Shown: piece by piece, positions 51,901-61,994 of the stretch
Numbering within the stretch: position 1 is the first letter of the stretch
Layout: the number at the start of each line of letters is the position of its first letter
Assembly: GCA_947462335.1 (NCBI GenBank)
Contig: OX381721.1
Span: 13,343,910-13,407,909, forward strand
DNA length: 64,000 nt
Origin: Harmothoe impar
Lineage: Eukaryota > Annelida > Polychaeta > Phyllodocida > Polynoidae
Direction: 5' to 3'
Translations under genes and position numbers: made by a program
Notes under the pieces: generated by a model
Database searches by the model: none
What the model was told of the DNA's origin: nothing
What the model saw: the letters and a program-made list of their open reading frames with translations, nothing else

Positions 51901-54900
51901 ACTACCTAATACAATTAACAATGAATGAATGAGATGTGATTCCCCATGCTTGTTTACATAACGTTTGTAAGTATAATTTATCTTTCTGTAAATCATATTT
52001 CTTGATACGTATTATGTTCAGGGATAGTGTCATGATTTCTATAAACCCTATAATATTTTGTCCCAGGAAAACACAAGACAGATGAACGATCCGAGTCAAG
52101 AGTCATATATCACAATTGGCGTCCCACTTAAGGTGTATTTCACTCCTTTTATTCCCCGAACTTATGTGTGTAGAGGCAAGGGAAAAGGATACTCCAAGGA
52201 AAAAGTCAACTTTAAAATTGATGTCATAAGCTTTCCAGTGATAAATTACACTTGAAGATATCAATTCTAGTTTTTGAGGAATGCCTTCCTGAATATGTGT
52301 GGGCATTGCCCATAAAAAAGCCCAATAAGCTCTAAGTCACATATTTTCCCAGATATCCCTATCAAATTAGCATAATGATGATAATGTGAAATATGTCATA
52401 CATTTTCATTCTTTTAGTCATAAAATTTGATTTAGGAATGGTAATTTTGTTCTGTTTTTACCATAGTAACCCCTATGAATCATTCTGTCAAGGGCTATCT
52501 TAAATTTTTCTATTTGGAATGAAAACCATGTTTCCATGGCAACACATATCAACAAGGACACCCATTTAGGCCTTAAAACGTTCTTTTTACATTCCAAATA
52601 TAGAGGCTTTTCACCAGAAATGGAATGTTTTGTGTAGTGCCATTTTTTTCTACAGAAAAAAGTACCCTAGAGCTATTTTTACCATTTTTCTTTCCTTTAA
52701 GGCCATAGTGGCGCCCCCCTGGTGGCAAAAATCGGAACTAATCCCGCACGGAGTATCCTTTCTGCTTGCCTGCTCACATGTGTAAATTAAGTCTTGTATA
52801 CATACTCCAAAACTCAAAAGGCCCAGATTGCTACATTTTTATGGCCGGCCAGATCCCTAGATTGCGTCTTTCAAACAGTGTAAGTATGATTTAGATTCGT
52901 TAGTAATAATTATATATATAATCCTACACTGCAAAAAAAGTGTTTAAATCCTAAACACAATCCTAAACACATTTCTGCCCCGTATTTGTCCACACAATAT
53001 GTTCCTAAATATGTTTAGACCAATAATATGTTCAGCTCAGTGCTCAGAAATTTATGTATTTAAATCAATGTGTTTAGGAGAATTAAGTGCTTAAAATCCA
53101 AGGATTTAGCATGTTGTTGTGTTTATCTGTCAAGTGTTTAAGTTAAAAATGACGTGTCTAGAGATGTAGATTATTATCATGTCTAGATATTTATATTTGA
53201 ATAAATAAGTAATTTTATTTCCATATATAGTGCCTTGAAGAGACTTCTAGTAGCCCCCCCCCTTTAGGGCAATATATGCATCACTATTTCACATAGGCCT
53301 CTACATAGACACAGCCTTGAGTCAACACTGGTCAATACAACAGACCCTCAGTGAAATAATGCTTTATCCATTCCTACAGTTCTTAAAAGAGGTGTCTTTT
53401 TAGCAGATGTATCTTTATTGCATTGTAATCATAGTAATGTAGCATTCAACCCTTGAATCCTGCAATATATCCCATGCAATTTAAGTTAATTAACTCAAAT
53501 TTAGGGACTTTTAGATCCACAATAACACTTGAGTGTTTGTAGAAACTACAGTCAACCACAGAGCTGCCATCTGGTATGTGTTTTGATATACTATGATCTA
53601 AACACTACATGTTTACATCCTAAACACCAGTTTTCCAAACTGTTTAAAGACTAAACATCTAATTCCTAAACAGAAGGATTCAAAGACACAAATCTAGTAA
53701 AATGTTTAGACTTTAAACATGTTTAGACCTAAACATGTTCAAAACCTCAGCACCTTTTTTGCAGTGTATCAGAGAATGCTAACATCGCCACTGATCTGGA
53801 TGCCTATACCCTGCATGTAATAATGCGCAGGTCTTTTGGTTAATTACCCCCCCCCCTCAGGGGGTCCTAATGATTTTCCTGTTTAAAACTATTCACTCCT
53901 AATGTCAATTAATGTTCATCTCAAACGGTCGCACATAACAAGTAAAATTGATTTTTACACTAGACCATACAAAGCATGTTCTAATTATTATTGAATAGTG
54001 CTCACTTTGTCTAGGCCCACTTTTAATTAGCCGATTTGTATGTCTTATGGGCGATAGACCCACAACAAACCATTGGAAAACCACTGTCCGGTGCGGTATC
54101 GGGTGTATCGGCCAATAATATACATACACCTCCCTCCATAGAACATATAGATATGTGAAGATGCCATTAAAATGTGGCCCTCCTATTGCTTCTCACACAA
54201 GAGGGTTTCAGTTGAAAGGTACACTTTAGATGTTGTCCCTCATTCCTATAGTGTAATTAAATGCCCAGCGCCCCTATATATAGAGCTGAGTACCTGGCCC
54301 GACTGCACCCTGACTGTTACTGGACGTGCAGTAAGATCTGCGGGTTTAAGTTACACCAAAATAGACTGTATTGCAAGTAGGATTGCCACATAGCCTAGTG
54401 GCTAGGTTACTATACTTACCTCCCTCACCTGGGTGTTTAGCATGTAGGATTGCCACGCAGTAGCTAGGTTACTAGTAGCTAAGTTCCCCTGACCTGGGTA
54501 TTTAGCATGTAGGATTGCCACATAGTAGCTGGGTTACTAATAGCTATAGGTTCCCTTTTCCTGGGTTTAGCATGTAGGATTGCCACATAGTAGCTACGAT
54601 ACTGGCGGGGTTACTGGTACAATGTAGCTAGGTTTCCCTTACCTGGGTATTTAGCATGTAGGATTGACACATAGTAGCTAAGTTACTGGTAACTAGGTTC
54701 CCCTTACCTGGGTAATCAGCATGTGCCAGCACCCACACTGACATGAATACCATCGCACTTCCACAGACTGCCATCCTCCTCTGCAGTACCTAAAGTCATA
54801 ACAGTGGAACAAGTTAAGAGACGGACCAATAATGGGTGAATGCAGCAGGGGAGAGTAACTTGCCAGTGCTACATTATTCAGGCTGTGTCTCACGACCTTG

Positions 54901-57900
54901 GGCCAATGTTTTTGTCTCTGACTGGGTGCCGTCTCTGACTGGGTGCCGTCTCTGACCGGGTGCCATCTCTGACCGACTTTGCTTGATAAGGTCAAAATAC
55001 CAACAGCAGGAGGCTAATTGTAATTATAATCATAATTATATATCATCCGCAATAACGTTTTTACAAATCCTTATATATATGAGTATAATTCTGTTTAAAA
55101 GACCTTTTTTCTAACACCTGGTCAGAGACGGCACCTGGTCAGAGACGGCACCCGGTCAGAGACGGCACCCGATCAGAGACAAAAACATTGGCTCAAGGTC
55201 GTGAGACACAGCCCTCAGCATGATCAGCTGATGATGACCCTATGGAGTTCTGCATTTTCCCATACAAGTGAACCTTACATGCAGTACGTGCTAGCAATGC
55301 AGCGCTGACATGGCGACTTATTGTCCCTAAATGAAGGAAAAACATATAATTTCCCGTTTAAGAGCTTATGAATGTCAAGTCCTTGATAAAGAGGGACCAG
55401 GGGCGCTTTAGATATGAGCCCTTTCAAAGAGAAATTTTGGGTTTCAGTTGAAACAAGCCTACCTCCTCGTTTACATACCCTTCAGTTGAAACAAGGCCTG
55501 CGCTCATTAGCGCTTAAATGGGCATTACAGTACATGTCATCAAATTTAACTCTGTGTGTCATACACACCATTAGTTATGCAATTTAAATCTGAGGAAATC
55601 TATTTAAAACAGAGGAAATTGAATATACTTAGCTCCTCGTTAAGTCAATTTGGCTATAGTTCCCGTATACAGATCGTATATAGCCACACTAAGAAAAAAT
55701 GTGAGCGTCAGACTGGTGCTGGCTATGTCGTCGCCAAAAGCACTCTCCTACAAGGGTCAAGCATTTTGGTGAGGGTCAGGCATTGCTGGAGCCTCATCCA
55801 GAGGCTGGGTTCACCCAACACAGCCCCGGAGTCTGGTAATGTCAGACTCTTGGGCTATGTTGGGTGAGTCTAGCTCACAATTTTCTGGGTGAAGTTACGA
55901 AGTTACCAACCTGCTACTTGAGTAAACCTCCCCAGACCAGTTTCACAGATGTGAATTTGAGGGATCCACATGACTACCGTTTTATAGGCTAGTATTAAAG
56001 GTATGCCTGCAAACACCTTTCCCACCTAGTGGCAAAAGCTTCAACTATAGTTGCAGCCTAACTAGGAAACTTAATTATACCTTCTAGTAGACAAAACCCT
56101 CCTTGAGATTCATGTCCATAGTTTAACCTTCACAAGTGTACTAATTTAATATATGCTATAACCATTTGTCAGCATTATACATGTATACATTAATGTAGCA
56201 CTGATGAGTGACTTGCTAGTGCATCATGCAGACCCTACAGAGTCGACACACTCACGCAGGGCATTGAGGCATCATACAGCCCTTAAAGGGTTAGAATTCA
56301 ATACCCTCCAGGGCAGCCAGACAATGCTAGAGCTCCGGATGTTAGCTTAAGGCGCAGCGTAATGTTTAAGATGCTGGTAGTATATGTAAGATGGAAAATG
56401 GCATGTATCTGCAATGCATAATTTATGAACATCAATACTTCCAGTCAACTTGCCAGTAGGAGCATATTACTTGTGTGCATAAGAAGCTGCGAGCTATTGA
56501 AGCCACGACCTATTGTTTAATTCAATAGTATTACTTAACCCAATATTGCTATAATCTCTATGCAGACCGTCTATAGTACCATCTATTTGCATCAAACACA
56601 TTGCTTTGTTTATAGACCCAGGGGAGGATCGAGAGAGTCTGGGTGCTCCCTGGTGGTGGGGTTAACAGGTTTTATTGGTAGAACGCTCTAAAACATCCAA
56701 GTACTGCTGTAAACTTTGCTGAGGCAGCACTTAATATGTCGTTAGAGGGGCCCGGCTAACTAGTGTGAGCATGTGCAAGTGTTGTGCATACACAAGCTAA
56801 CCATAAGTATTAGACTGAATTGGACATGCTCAAGGCCGGTGCAACCTTGCGCTAATTTGCTTTGGAGGGGGGGGGGGGGTGGCAGGTCATCAGGACTTTT
56901 AGGGCAAGGATTACATATTTATTCAATTGGTCTATATTAATTTTGTTGACTATCATCTTGGGTTTGAGTGAGACTGAGATGTGCAAGGAACCACCCGGCC
57001 TGAAGCAGCCCGTATAGCACGCTTAACAATGCAATAACACATGATGGTATGTCACCAGCTGGTTAGATAAAGACTAGATCGAATTGTATAGATATGCACG
57101 GACACTTGACACATGTCAGCCATACATTCCTTCTCAAAGTTTTATCTCAGATGGTTTGTGTATATCTGCCAAAACACGTGCCCAAGCTGTACAAGCACAT
57201 AGCACTCCTTAGAATTATTTACAGACTTGCTTATTTCATGTAAGGGAAATGTCAACAATGACACTTAGATCAGAGATTCGTTGATTTCTCATTAACAGCC
57301 CATCAACTGTTCCTTATAGATCTCCTTATCCAAGTCCTTCCCGAAGTGGTTTTTAAATTCTCCAAGTGCTTCTCAAGTGCAAAGCTGTCATAACACAGCT
57401 GGTAGCTTAGGCTTTAAACTATGCAGCATAGAAAACTTGGAGAATATTCTTAACATTTCTCATATTAAACTGTGATAAAATAGCAGGTACATTTATTATC
57501 TGATGATTTGGTCTGGCATATATCTGTGGCATATATCTATTCCCCTAATAATTATGATGAACAACGAAGTCGGTGAATATAGTATTACTTCAACGGTTGA
57601 AGAATGATGTAGGCCACAGACTCTGTTGTCAGTGGTTGCGGGCAGTTTTGTATATATTGTTTTTTTTATTTACTTATTATTGTTTATTAAACGACTATAT
57701 TGACTCTTTGCTATTTAATGGTGTCCTGTTGTTGCGTGCATTAGGCCTGAAAAAAAAGTTGTGTTCCCGTAACATGACCAAAAATAAATAGGGTCGGTAG
57801 GTCGTTCTTTTCAATTATTTTTGGGGAAAAAAGGCCAATTTTTGTAGTAAAATCACCAAAAATTTCCTAAATTGTCAAAAAAAAATCTAAATGGCCCAAA

Positions 57901-60900
57901 AAAATTAGGGTTGGTCCTTAAAACGTAGGGTCGGTCCGGATACCGGAACACAACTTCTTTTTTTAGGCCTTAGCTGACAGTCTGTGTGTGTCGTGCAGGG
58001 TGTGTTGGCGGATGTGTTCAGCCCCAGTGACCTGGTGGGACGACTGCGGTCTGAGGGCTTCACCGTGATCGGCTGCATCCCTAACAGCGGCCACCTACAC
58101 GGCCGGGGGTGGACAGACTCCCTCGTCATGTTCAGGGACATCAAGACTTCTCAACCTAAGGTAAGTCAGGCCACAGGATGGACAGATTGGCACAGAGGTT
58201 AACTTCAGTTTTTTAATTAATTGAAATCCTCAATGTAGCAAATTTGCATAAGTTTAACTGGCTGTGCATTAAGCCGAAATTTATGGTAAAAGAATAATAA
58301 ATGGAAAGCTGAAAAAAGGCTAACCAGTCAACTACAATAAGCTGCAAGGCCTTTCTTAGAGTATTAGTCTAACATCCCCAGTATTAAGTCTTCTCAATTG
58401 TTAAAAATTATTGTGTCTCATTAATTGGAATATCAACTCAATATAAATAGTGAAAAAAACGATAACGGCTGTAGAGGTCAGATATGTAATTACGTTAAAA
58501 AAGTAAGTATTGTCCTCATTATCATGAGTGTCATCGCTGGTAAATAGTATTCTTGGTTAAAATAGTTCTGGCCTACTAAAATCTAGACAAATAGTAGTGT
58601 ATGAATTCTCCTCATCTTCTGAGGGGTAACCACACAATATGGCCTCTCAAAAAGGAGCGATGACGCCTGAGGTTGAGCTGGGAGGAGCTTGACTTCCTAC
58701 TCTCAGCTTAGTGTGACCACATTCAGGTTATTTCGCGTTCATGTCATTCTTATTCATGTGGTAAAACTGGATGAGTAATTACTATGAATGAAAGCCCGAT
58801 TGCATTTAAGTAACCCCGGCTCAGTGCGAGCCTTTTGATTTTGCTATGTAGCAATATAGAGATACATGTACCAGCAGATGTCATAAATGATCCTTCTATG
58901 TTTGAATTTTGACAAACTGTGGAGATGTTCAGAACCTTTGTAAACTCACTAGTGCCACCTGGTGGATATTCTCAGAATCCTTAGATCCATATTTTCTCAC
59001 CCGGGTGTGTGTTGGTTCAGGGCTTCTTTTTTTTTAAATATTTGAGTTTCCCCATGAGAGCCTTGAATCCTCAACCCTAGGATTTAGAGGTAGACACCCT
59101 ACTGACAGAGCTAACCAGGCAAGTGTCACCATGGTCTATTGATGTGATAGTCAATGGTTCATGACTATAGTTTAGAATGTTCCATTTGGATGATATGTTG
59201 GATATTGATTTCCTAAATTATCATAGAAATTATAACAGTTACCCACTCTGATATTTTGATATATCATAGCATAAACATGTCCCCAACTTATGACTAAGTC
59301 TGATGAGGAGTCCATACACAATCCTTAACAAAGTTAATGCCATGTCATTAGGACAGAACCCTGTCATTTTCAATGTAAGGATGCCCATTCTGTTGAAAGC
59401 TGTAGTATCAATATGGCTTGGTCAGTGACTTCCATTTTTGGGTTGAGTATTGGTTATGTTGTAAATGACCTGTAAGAAGTCTTAAGGGGTTTACATACGG
59501 TTTTGAGATAGTCAGAATTCACCTTAATCATAAAAGCGATAACCAGAAACCCTTACATGCCAACTTTACCTTTACTCCCAGTTACCTAGAAACACCAGCG
59601 TGAGTCTACCCAGATTGCAGCTGCAGCCACTGAGCAGCAGCGAGTCTGCTGCCTCAGCCGCGGCAGGAACCGATAGTCAGGTTGACTGCATCCCAGCCAT
59701 GTCATCCTTAAAGTACCTAAACCAAAAGCCGCACATCACCTACCTGCCCCGCACCCACACCTTCAGGACCGGGGCCACTGTCACCCTGCGTTACATGAGG
59801 GATGAGGACCTCCCAGCGGTCTACAACATGTACAGGTAGGTATCAGCTACGTACCAGCTACATGAGGCAGTCTACAACATGTACAGGTAGGTATCAGCTA
59901 CGTACCAGCTACATGAGGCAGTCTACAACATGTACAGGTAGGTATCAGTTACGTACCAGCTACATGAGGCAGTCTACAACATGTACAGGTAGGTATCAGC
60001 TACGTACCAGCTACATGAGGCAGTCTACAACATGTACAGGTAGGTATCAGTTACGTACCAGCTACATGAGGCAGTCTACAACATGTACAGGTAGGTATCA
60101 GTTACGTGCCAGCTACATGAGGCAGTCTACAACATGTACAGGTAGGTATCAGTTATGTACCAGCTACATGAGGCAGTCTACAACATGTACAGGTAGGTAT
60201 CAGCTACGTACCAGCTACATGAGGCAGTCTACAACATGTACGGGTAGGTATCAGTTACGTACCAGCTACATGAGGCAGTCTACAACATGTACAGGTAGGT
60301 ATCAGCTACGTACCAGCTACATGAGGCAGTCTACAACATGTACAGGTAGGTATCAGCTACGTACCAGCTACATGAGGCAGTCTACAACATGTACGGGTAG
60401 GTATCAGTTACGTACCAGCTACATGAGGCAGTCTACAACATGTAACTACCAGCTACATGGCCTGCAGCAAGCTATGACCGGCCACAGTCTTTTTTATTTC
60501 TACATTTCTATATACATCTGCTCTAAATAAGCTGTTTTCTTTCATTTCGGTCATAGACTTTCAACTTGTATCGATTTGATGAGACTTAGCCACATGTTTA
60601 TATATCTTTTTTTTTGCACAGAGAGGCAGCTCGGCGTGGAGATGGCTTCTCGACAGATGAGTTCCTGACGTTGGACATCTTCCGGTTCTACGTCATAGAC
60701 CATGGTCACCCCATAGTGGGTGAGGACGTAGAGACGTCCAAGATCGTCATAGCAGCCTCCATCCTACCCTGTATACTATGCAGGTCCGTGGACCCCCTAC
60801 TCGCTGATCCCTACCTAGTGGTATGTATTGCCCTTTAGGATTTTAGGTATAGTTTACATAAACTTCTTGTGAATGCCCAGGCCTCGTCACATGACCCCCT

Positions 60901-61792
60901 AGGGATCAGTTGACCGACAAGGGAAGAGGGTCCAGAGTGCATGTTAGCAGCATACCCGTTAATTCACAGGTTTTATGACAATGAGGACTAAGGCACCTTC
61001 TGGAAGCTGAATAGAATGAGGCCTAGTGTCGTACAGGCGAATTGATATATTTCATTTGACATAATATTGCATATTACAGTTTTGATGTACGGTATAAGAT
61101 TCAGTAATTACATGCTCCCCATGCAGTGCAGCATTCCCTAGGGCCTATACTAAACTAGAGAAATTGCCTCATCCCACATGAAACGATTAAGGTCTGGGAA
61201 TACATAGGATGACCCAAGAGGTGGCTATATAATGACACACAATTTTTGGACCACAACCTATAGAGTAGGATATTATACTTTACTGACATAGAGGTACGGG
61301 GCTGGGTATAATGACATAGGGGTATATGGCCGTGTATAATGACATAGCACCTGGACATAGAGGTATAGTAAAGTATAGGGCTGGGTATAATGACAGAGAG
61401 GCATAGGGCTGGGCATACATGATGACATCGGCTGGTTATGATGACAGAGGCATAGGGCTGGGAATATATTATTATAATGACACAGAGGAATTATAGGTCT
61501 GGATAATGACACACATTGCCTGTTGCAGATTGACCACAGCCTACAGAGTAGAGGTATAGGACTGGAGGTGAGTGACGTTCTGCTGAGGTTCATCATGGAA
61601 CTGGGCTACACTGGGGTGCTGGCCGATTGTCTGGCTGAGAACATACCCATGGTGAAGATTATGAGGAAGACTGGGTTCGCCATTGTAGGATACATCCCGA
61701 CGGCTGCCAAGGGCAAGGACCAGAAGATGTCAGATTGTTTACTTTTCTACAAGAACCTAGAAGGTTCATCTCATGCTGAATCAAAACTGTAA
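42936..61792 (+). CDS. Tandem GNAT-family N-acetyltransferase (two GNAT domains)
   Basis: Six coding exons: 42936-43028, 44668-44970, 57999-58160, 59582-59835, 60622-60820 and 61529-61792. They give 1275 nt and 424 residues; junction phases are 0,0,0,2,0. The start MASRPNSLGKLPH follows a 3' splice site at 42927, so the first exon is non-coding. Domain 1 is about residues 13-180; domain 2 is about 225-415. Both end in the same pattern (LGYxGVLAD, GF, G-IP, DS or DC, then F/Y), as in GNAT proteins related to eukaryotic acyl-CoA N-acyltransferases. Domain 2 has the acetyl-CoA loop QSRGIG (343-348). The same site in domain 1 reads QVIQGL and is degraded, so domain 1 may not bind acetyl-CoA. No signal peptide. 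The substrate is unknown. Intron 2 (13 kb) contains the antisense PAN gene. Two splice-site arrays lie at exons 2 and 4. Confidence 0.83.
43416..43840. mobile_element. MITE with GTCAGCTGGACT terminal repeats
   Basis: Ends TACACAGAGAAAAAAGTGAG and the inverse TACACTAAGAAAATAGTCAG, both leading into GTCAGCTGGACT. The body holds many GAGTCAGGCAATGCTG/CAGCATTGCC words. Related pieces are at 55685-55891, 62595-62725 and 63085-63401. It lies in intron 1 of the GNAT gene. Confidence 0.7.
44130..44690 (+). repeat. 76-bp array: eight copies of the 3' splice site of GNAT exon 2
   Basis: Each unit holds CTCTTGTATTTCAG followed by the first exon bases (GTACCTGCAGCCTACCGCC). Exon-start positions are 44136, 44212, 44288, 44364, 44440, 44516, 44592 and 44668, exactly 76 bases apart. 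Only the last continues into the full exon. Units alternate between two types, giving a 152-bp higher-order repeat. Since 76 is not a multiple of three, use of an earlier copy shifts the frame or runs into a stop. Confidence 0.92.
46451..46740. repeat. 290-bp foldback in the 3' UTR of the nested PAN gene
   Basis: Inverted arms of over 100 bases: TCCCAAATCCTTCCAAAGGA on the left and TCCTTTGGGGGGTTTGGGA on the right, continuing through GACCTAGAACTTGGATTTTG and its inverse. It starts 18 bases beyond the PAN stop and before a minus-strand AATAAA at 46259-46264, so a transcript ending there would carry a long hairpin. Confidence 0.75.
46759..54774 (-). CDS. Secreted protein with two PAN/Apple-like domains, nested antisense in a GNAT intron
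   Basis: Three coding exons: 54774-54708, 51614-51387 and 47000-46759. They give 537 nt and 178 residues; both introns are phase 1 with GT-AG ends. The signal peptide is MAVCGSAMVFMSVWVLAHA. Domain 1 (about residues 23-98) has GDCVHGF, a C-x3-C-x5-C core (EACAGRC, SNCQGW), NSCAL and TEMC, then AYYKL. Domain 2 (about 99-178) has SCAVLCVQTAHC, MCTLYNLG and WYKV. Both fit the PAN/Apple pattern of small disulphide-bonded adhesion or binding domains. The whole gene sits in intron 2 of the GNAT gene on the other strand. Its exon-1 donor lies in a tandem array and its 3' UTR contains a large foldback. It could have a further exon in its 4-kb introns; I saw none that was convincing. Binding partner unknown. 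Confidence 0.75.
47455..47500. repeat. Short palindrome ATATGGCCCCCAACAC
   Basis: Arms of about 17 bases around a 9-base loop, followed by further ATATGG...CCATAT words to 47580. It lies in intron 2 of the PAN gene. Probably the end of a small foldback element. Confidence 0.5.
48375..48790. repeat. Two copies of a SINE-like repeat in inverted orientation
   Basis: The forward copy (about 48375-48465: GCACAGTCACCATTGGCCAC, ACCTCTCCCAATACATGCCC) faces an inverse copy (about 48655-48790). The inverse copy also contains the tRNA-like part. The two can pair over about 90 bases. Confidence 0.6.
49345..49465. mobile_element. Palindromic element with AGCTCATTTAACGC arms
   Basis: AAAGCTCATTTAACGCAGAC and its inverse (GTCAGCGTTAAATGAGCTGC) flank a short centre. 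The ends read TCTTTAGCAA and TTGCTAAAGGTTCC. A related, longer and messier copy lies at about 48825-49110. Confidence 0.55.
49645..49960 (+). mobile_element. tRNA-derived SINE-like repeat
   Basis: It contains GGTCAGGTCCTAGAGCACGG and a clear B box (GGTTCAAATCC at about 49792-49802) with a variable loop between, as in tRNA-derived SINEs. It shares its head (ACAGTCACCACTGGCCAGAG) with the inverted copies at 48375-48790. Confidence 0.55.
50199..50403. mobile_element. 205-bp foldback element with GCCACCCATTTTA ends
   Basis: GCCACCCATTTTACCTGTAA at the left pairs with TTACAGATAAAATGGGTGGC at the right. Inner arms (GGCACCACTGTAAG and CTTACAGTGGTGCC) pair again. It ends 14 bases before the CACTG element at 50417. 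Confidence 0.7.
50417..51277. mobile_element. CACTG-ended non-autonomous DNA element, copy 1
   Basis: Ends CACTGTAAAAAA and TTTTTTTTTACAGTG, with TG on both flanks as a possible 2-base target duplication. Near the right end four or five copies of GGTGATTCTACGTAAAATTA (51098-51190) form a subterminal array. No open frame. Confidence 0.65.
52927..53766. mobile_element. CACTG-ended non-autonomous DNA element, copy 2
   Basis: Ends CACTGCAAAAAAAGTG and CACCTTTTTTGCAGTG, with TA on both flanks. The body is packed with TAAACA/TGTTTA words (for example ATCCTAAACACAATCCTAAA). It shares only the end type with 50417-51277. No open frame. Confidence 0.65.
54375..54720 (-). repeat. Tandem array containing the 5' splice site of PAN gene exon 1
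   Basis: About five units of some 60-90 bases, each with CCTGGGTATTTAGCATGTAG (the inverse of exon end plus CAG|GTAAGG) and GATTGCCACATAGTAGCTA. The copy at 54708/54707 is the exon border; the rest lie in the intron with worn or intact donors. Confidence 0.8.
54881..55213. mobile_element. Foldback element with GGCTGTGTCTCACGACCTTG arms
   Basis: Arms of about 95 bases contain three to four tandem copies of a 17-base word (GTCTCTGACTGGGTGCC) on the left and the inverse on the right. The centre is AT-rich. It lies just upstream of the PAN gene and shares its motif type with 10323-10607. Confidence 0.75.
55685..55891. mobile_element. Short MITE related to 43416-43840
   Basis: Left end CACACTAAGAAAAAATGTGA and right end inverse CACCCAGAAAATTGTGAGCT. 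The interior has GTCAGGCATTGCTGGAG. Diverged. Confidence 0.5.
57744..57969. mobile_element. 226-bp MITE ending 29 bases before GNAT exon 3
   Basis: Ends GGCCTGAAAAAAAAGTTGTG and the inverse GGCCTAAAAAAAGAAGTTGT, flanked by TTA on both sides (a 3-base target duplication). The right end lies just upstream of the branch-point region and 3' splice site of GNAT exon 3 (exon start 57999). Confidence 0.8.
59818..60445 (+). repeat. 51-bp array: twelve copies of the 5' splice site of GNAT exon 4
   Basis: Each unit repeats the last exon bases and donor (GTCTACAACATGTACAG|GTAGGTATC), then AGCTACGTACCAGCTACATG. There are twelve full units and a truncated thirteenth. The first is the true exon border (59835/59836). 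In the exon frame the codon after the border is TAG, so use of any later donor would put a stop in the mRNA. Confidence 0.93.
60549..60586. mobile_element. Single arm of the TCTATGAC foldback family
   Basis: GGTCATAGACTTTCAACTTG matches the right arm of 10323-10607. It ends 36 bases before GNAT exon 5. Confidence 0.5.
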
Positions 61793-61988
61793 AATTAATG
61801 TACTTATCATATGTAATGATCTGTACCTTTTTCCTCATCACAGATACCTGTACTGAATTTGTCATTGTTGTTCTTAAACGTTAGCAGATTGATATGTAAT
61901 TATGAGTGTTGTGTCAATTTGTTTTGCATATGTTATTGCCCACGGATCTGATGATATTAACCCTCGAAATAGTCATGTACTTACTCTA

Positions 61989-61994
61989 AATAAA
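61989..61994 (+). promoter_or_regulatory. Poly(A) signal of the GNAT gene
   Basis: An AATAAA hexamer about 200 bases beyond the GNAT stop codon. Confidence 0.5.

Noticed and set aside
59802..60530. A 242-residue open frame of twelve 17-residue repeats
   Set aside because: It is the 51-bp splice-donor array read in a frame other than that of exon 4. Unit length divisible by three explains why it stays open.
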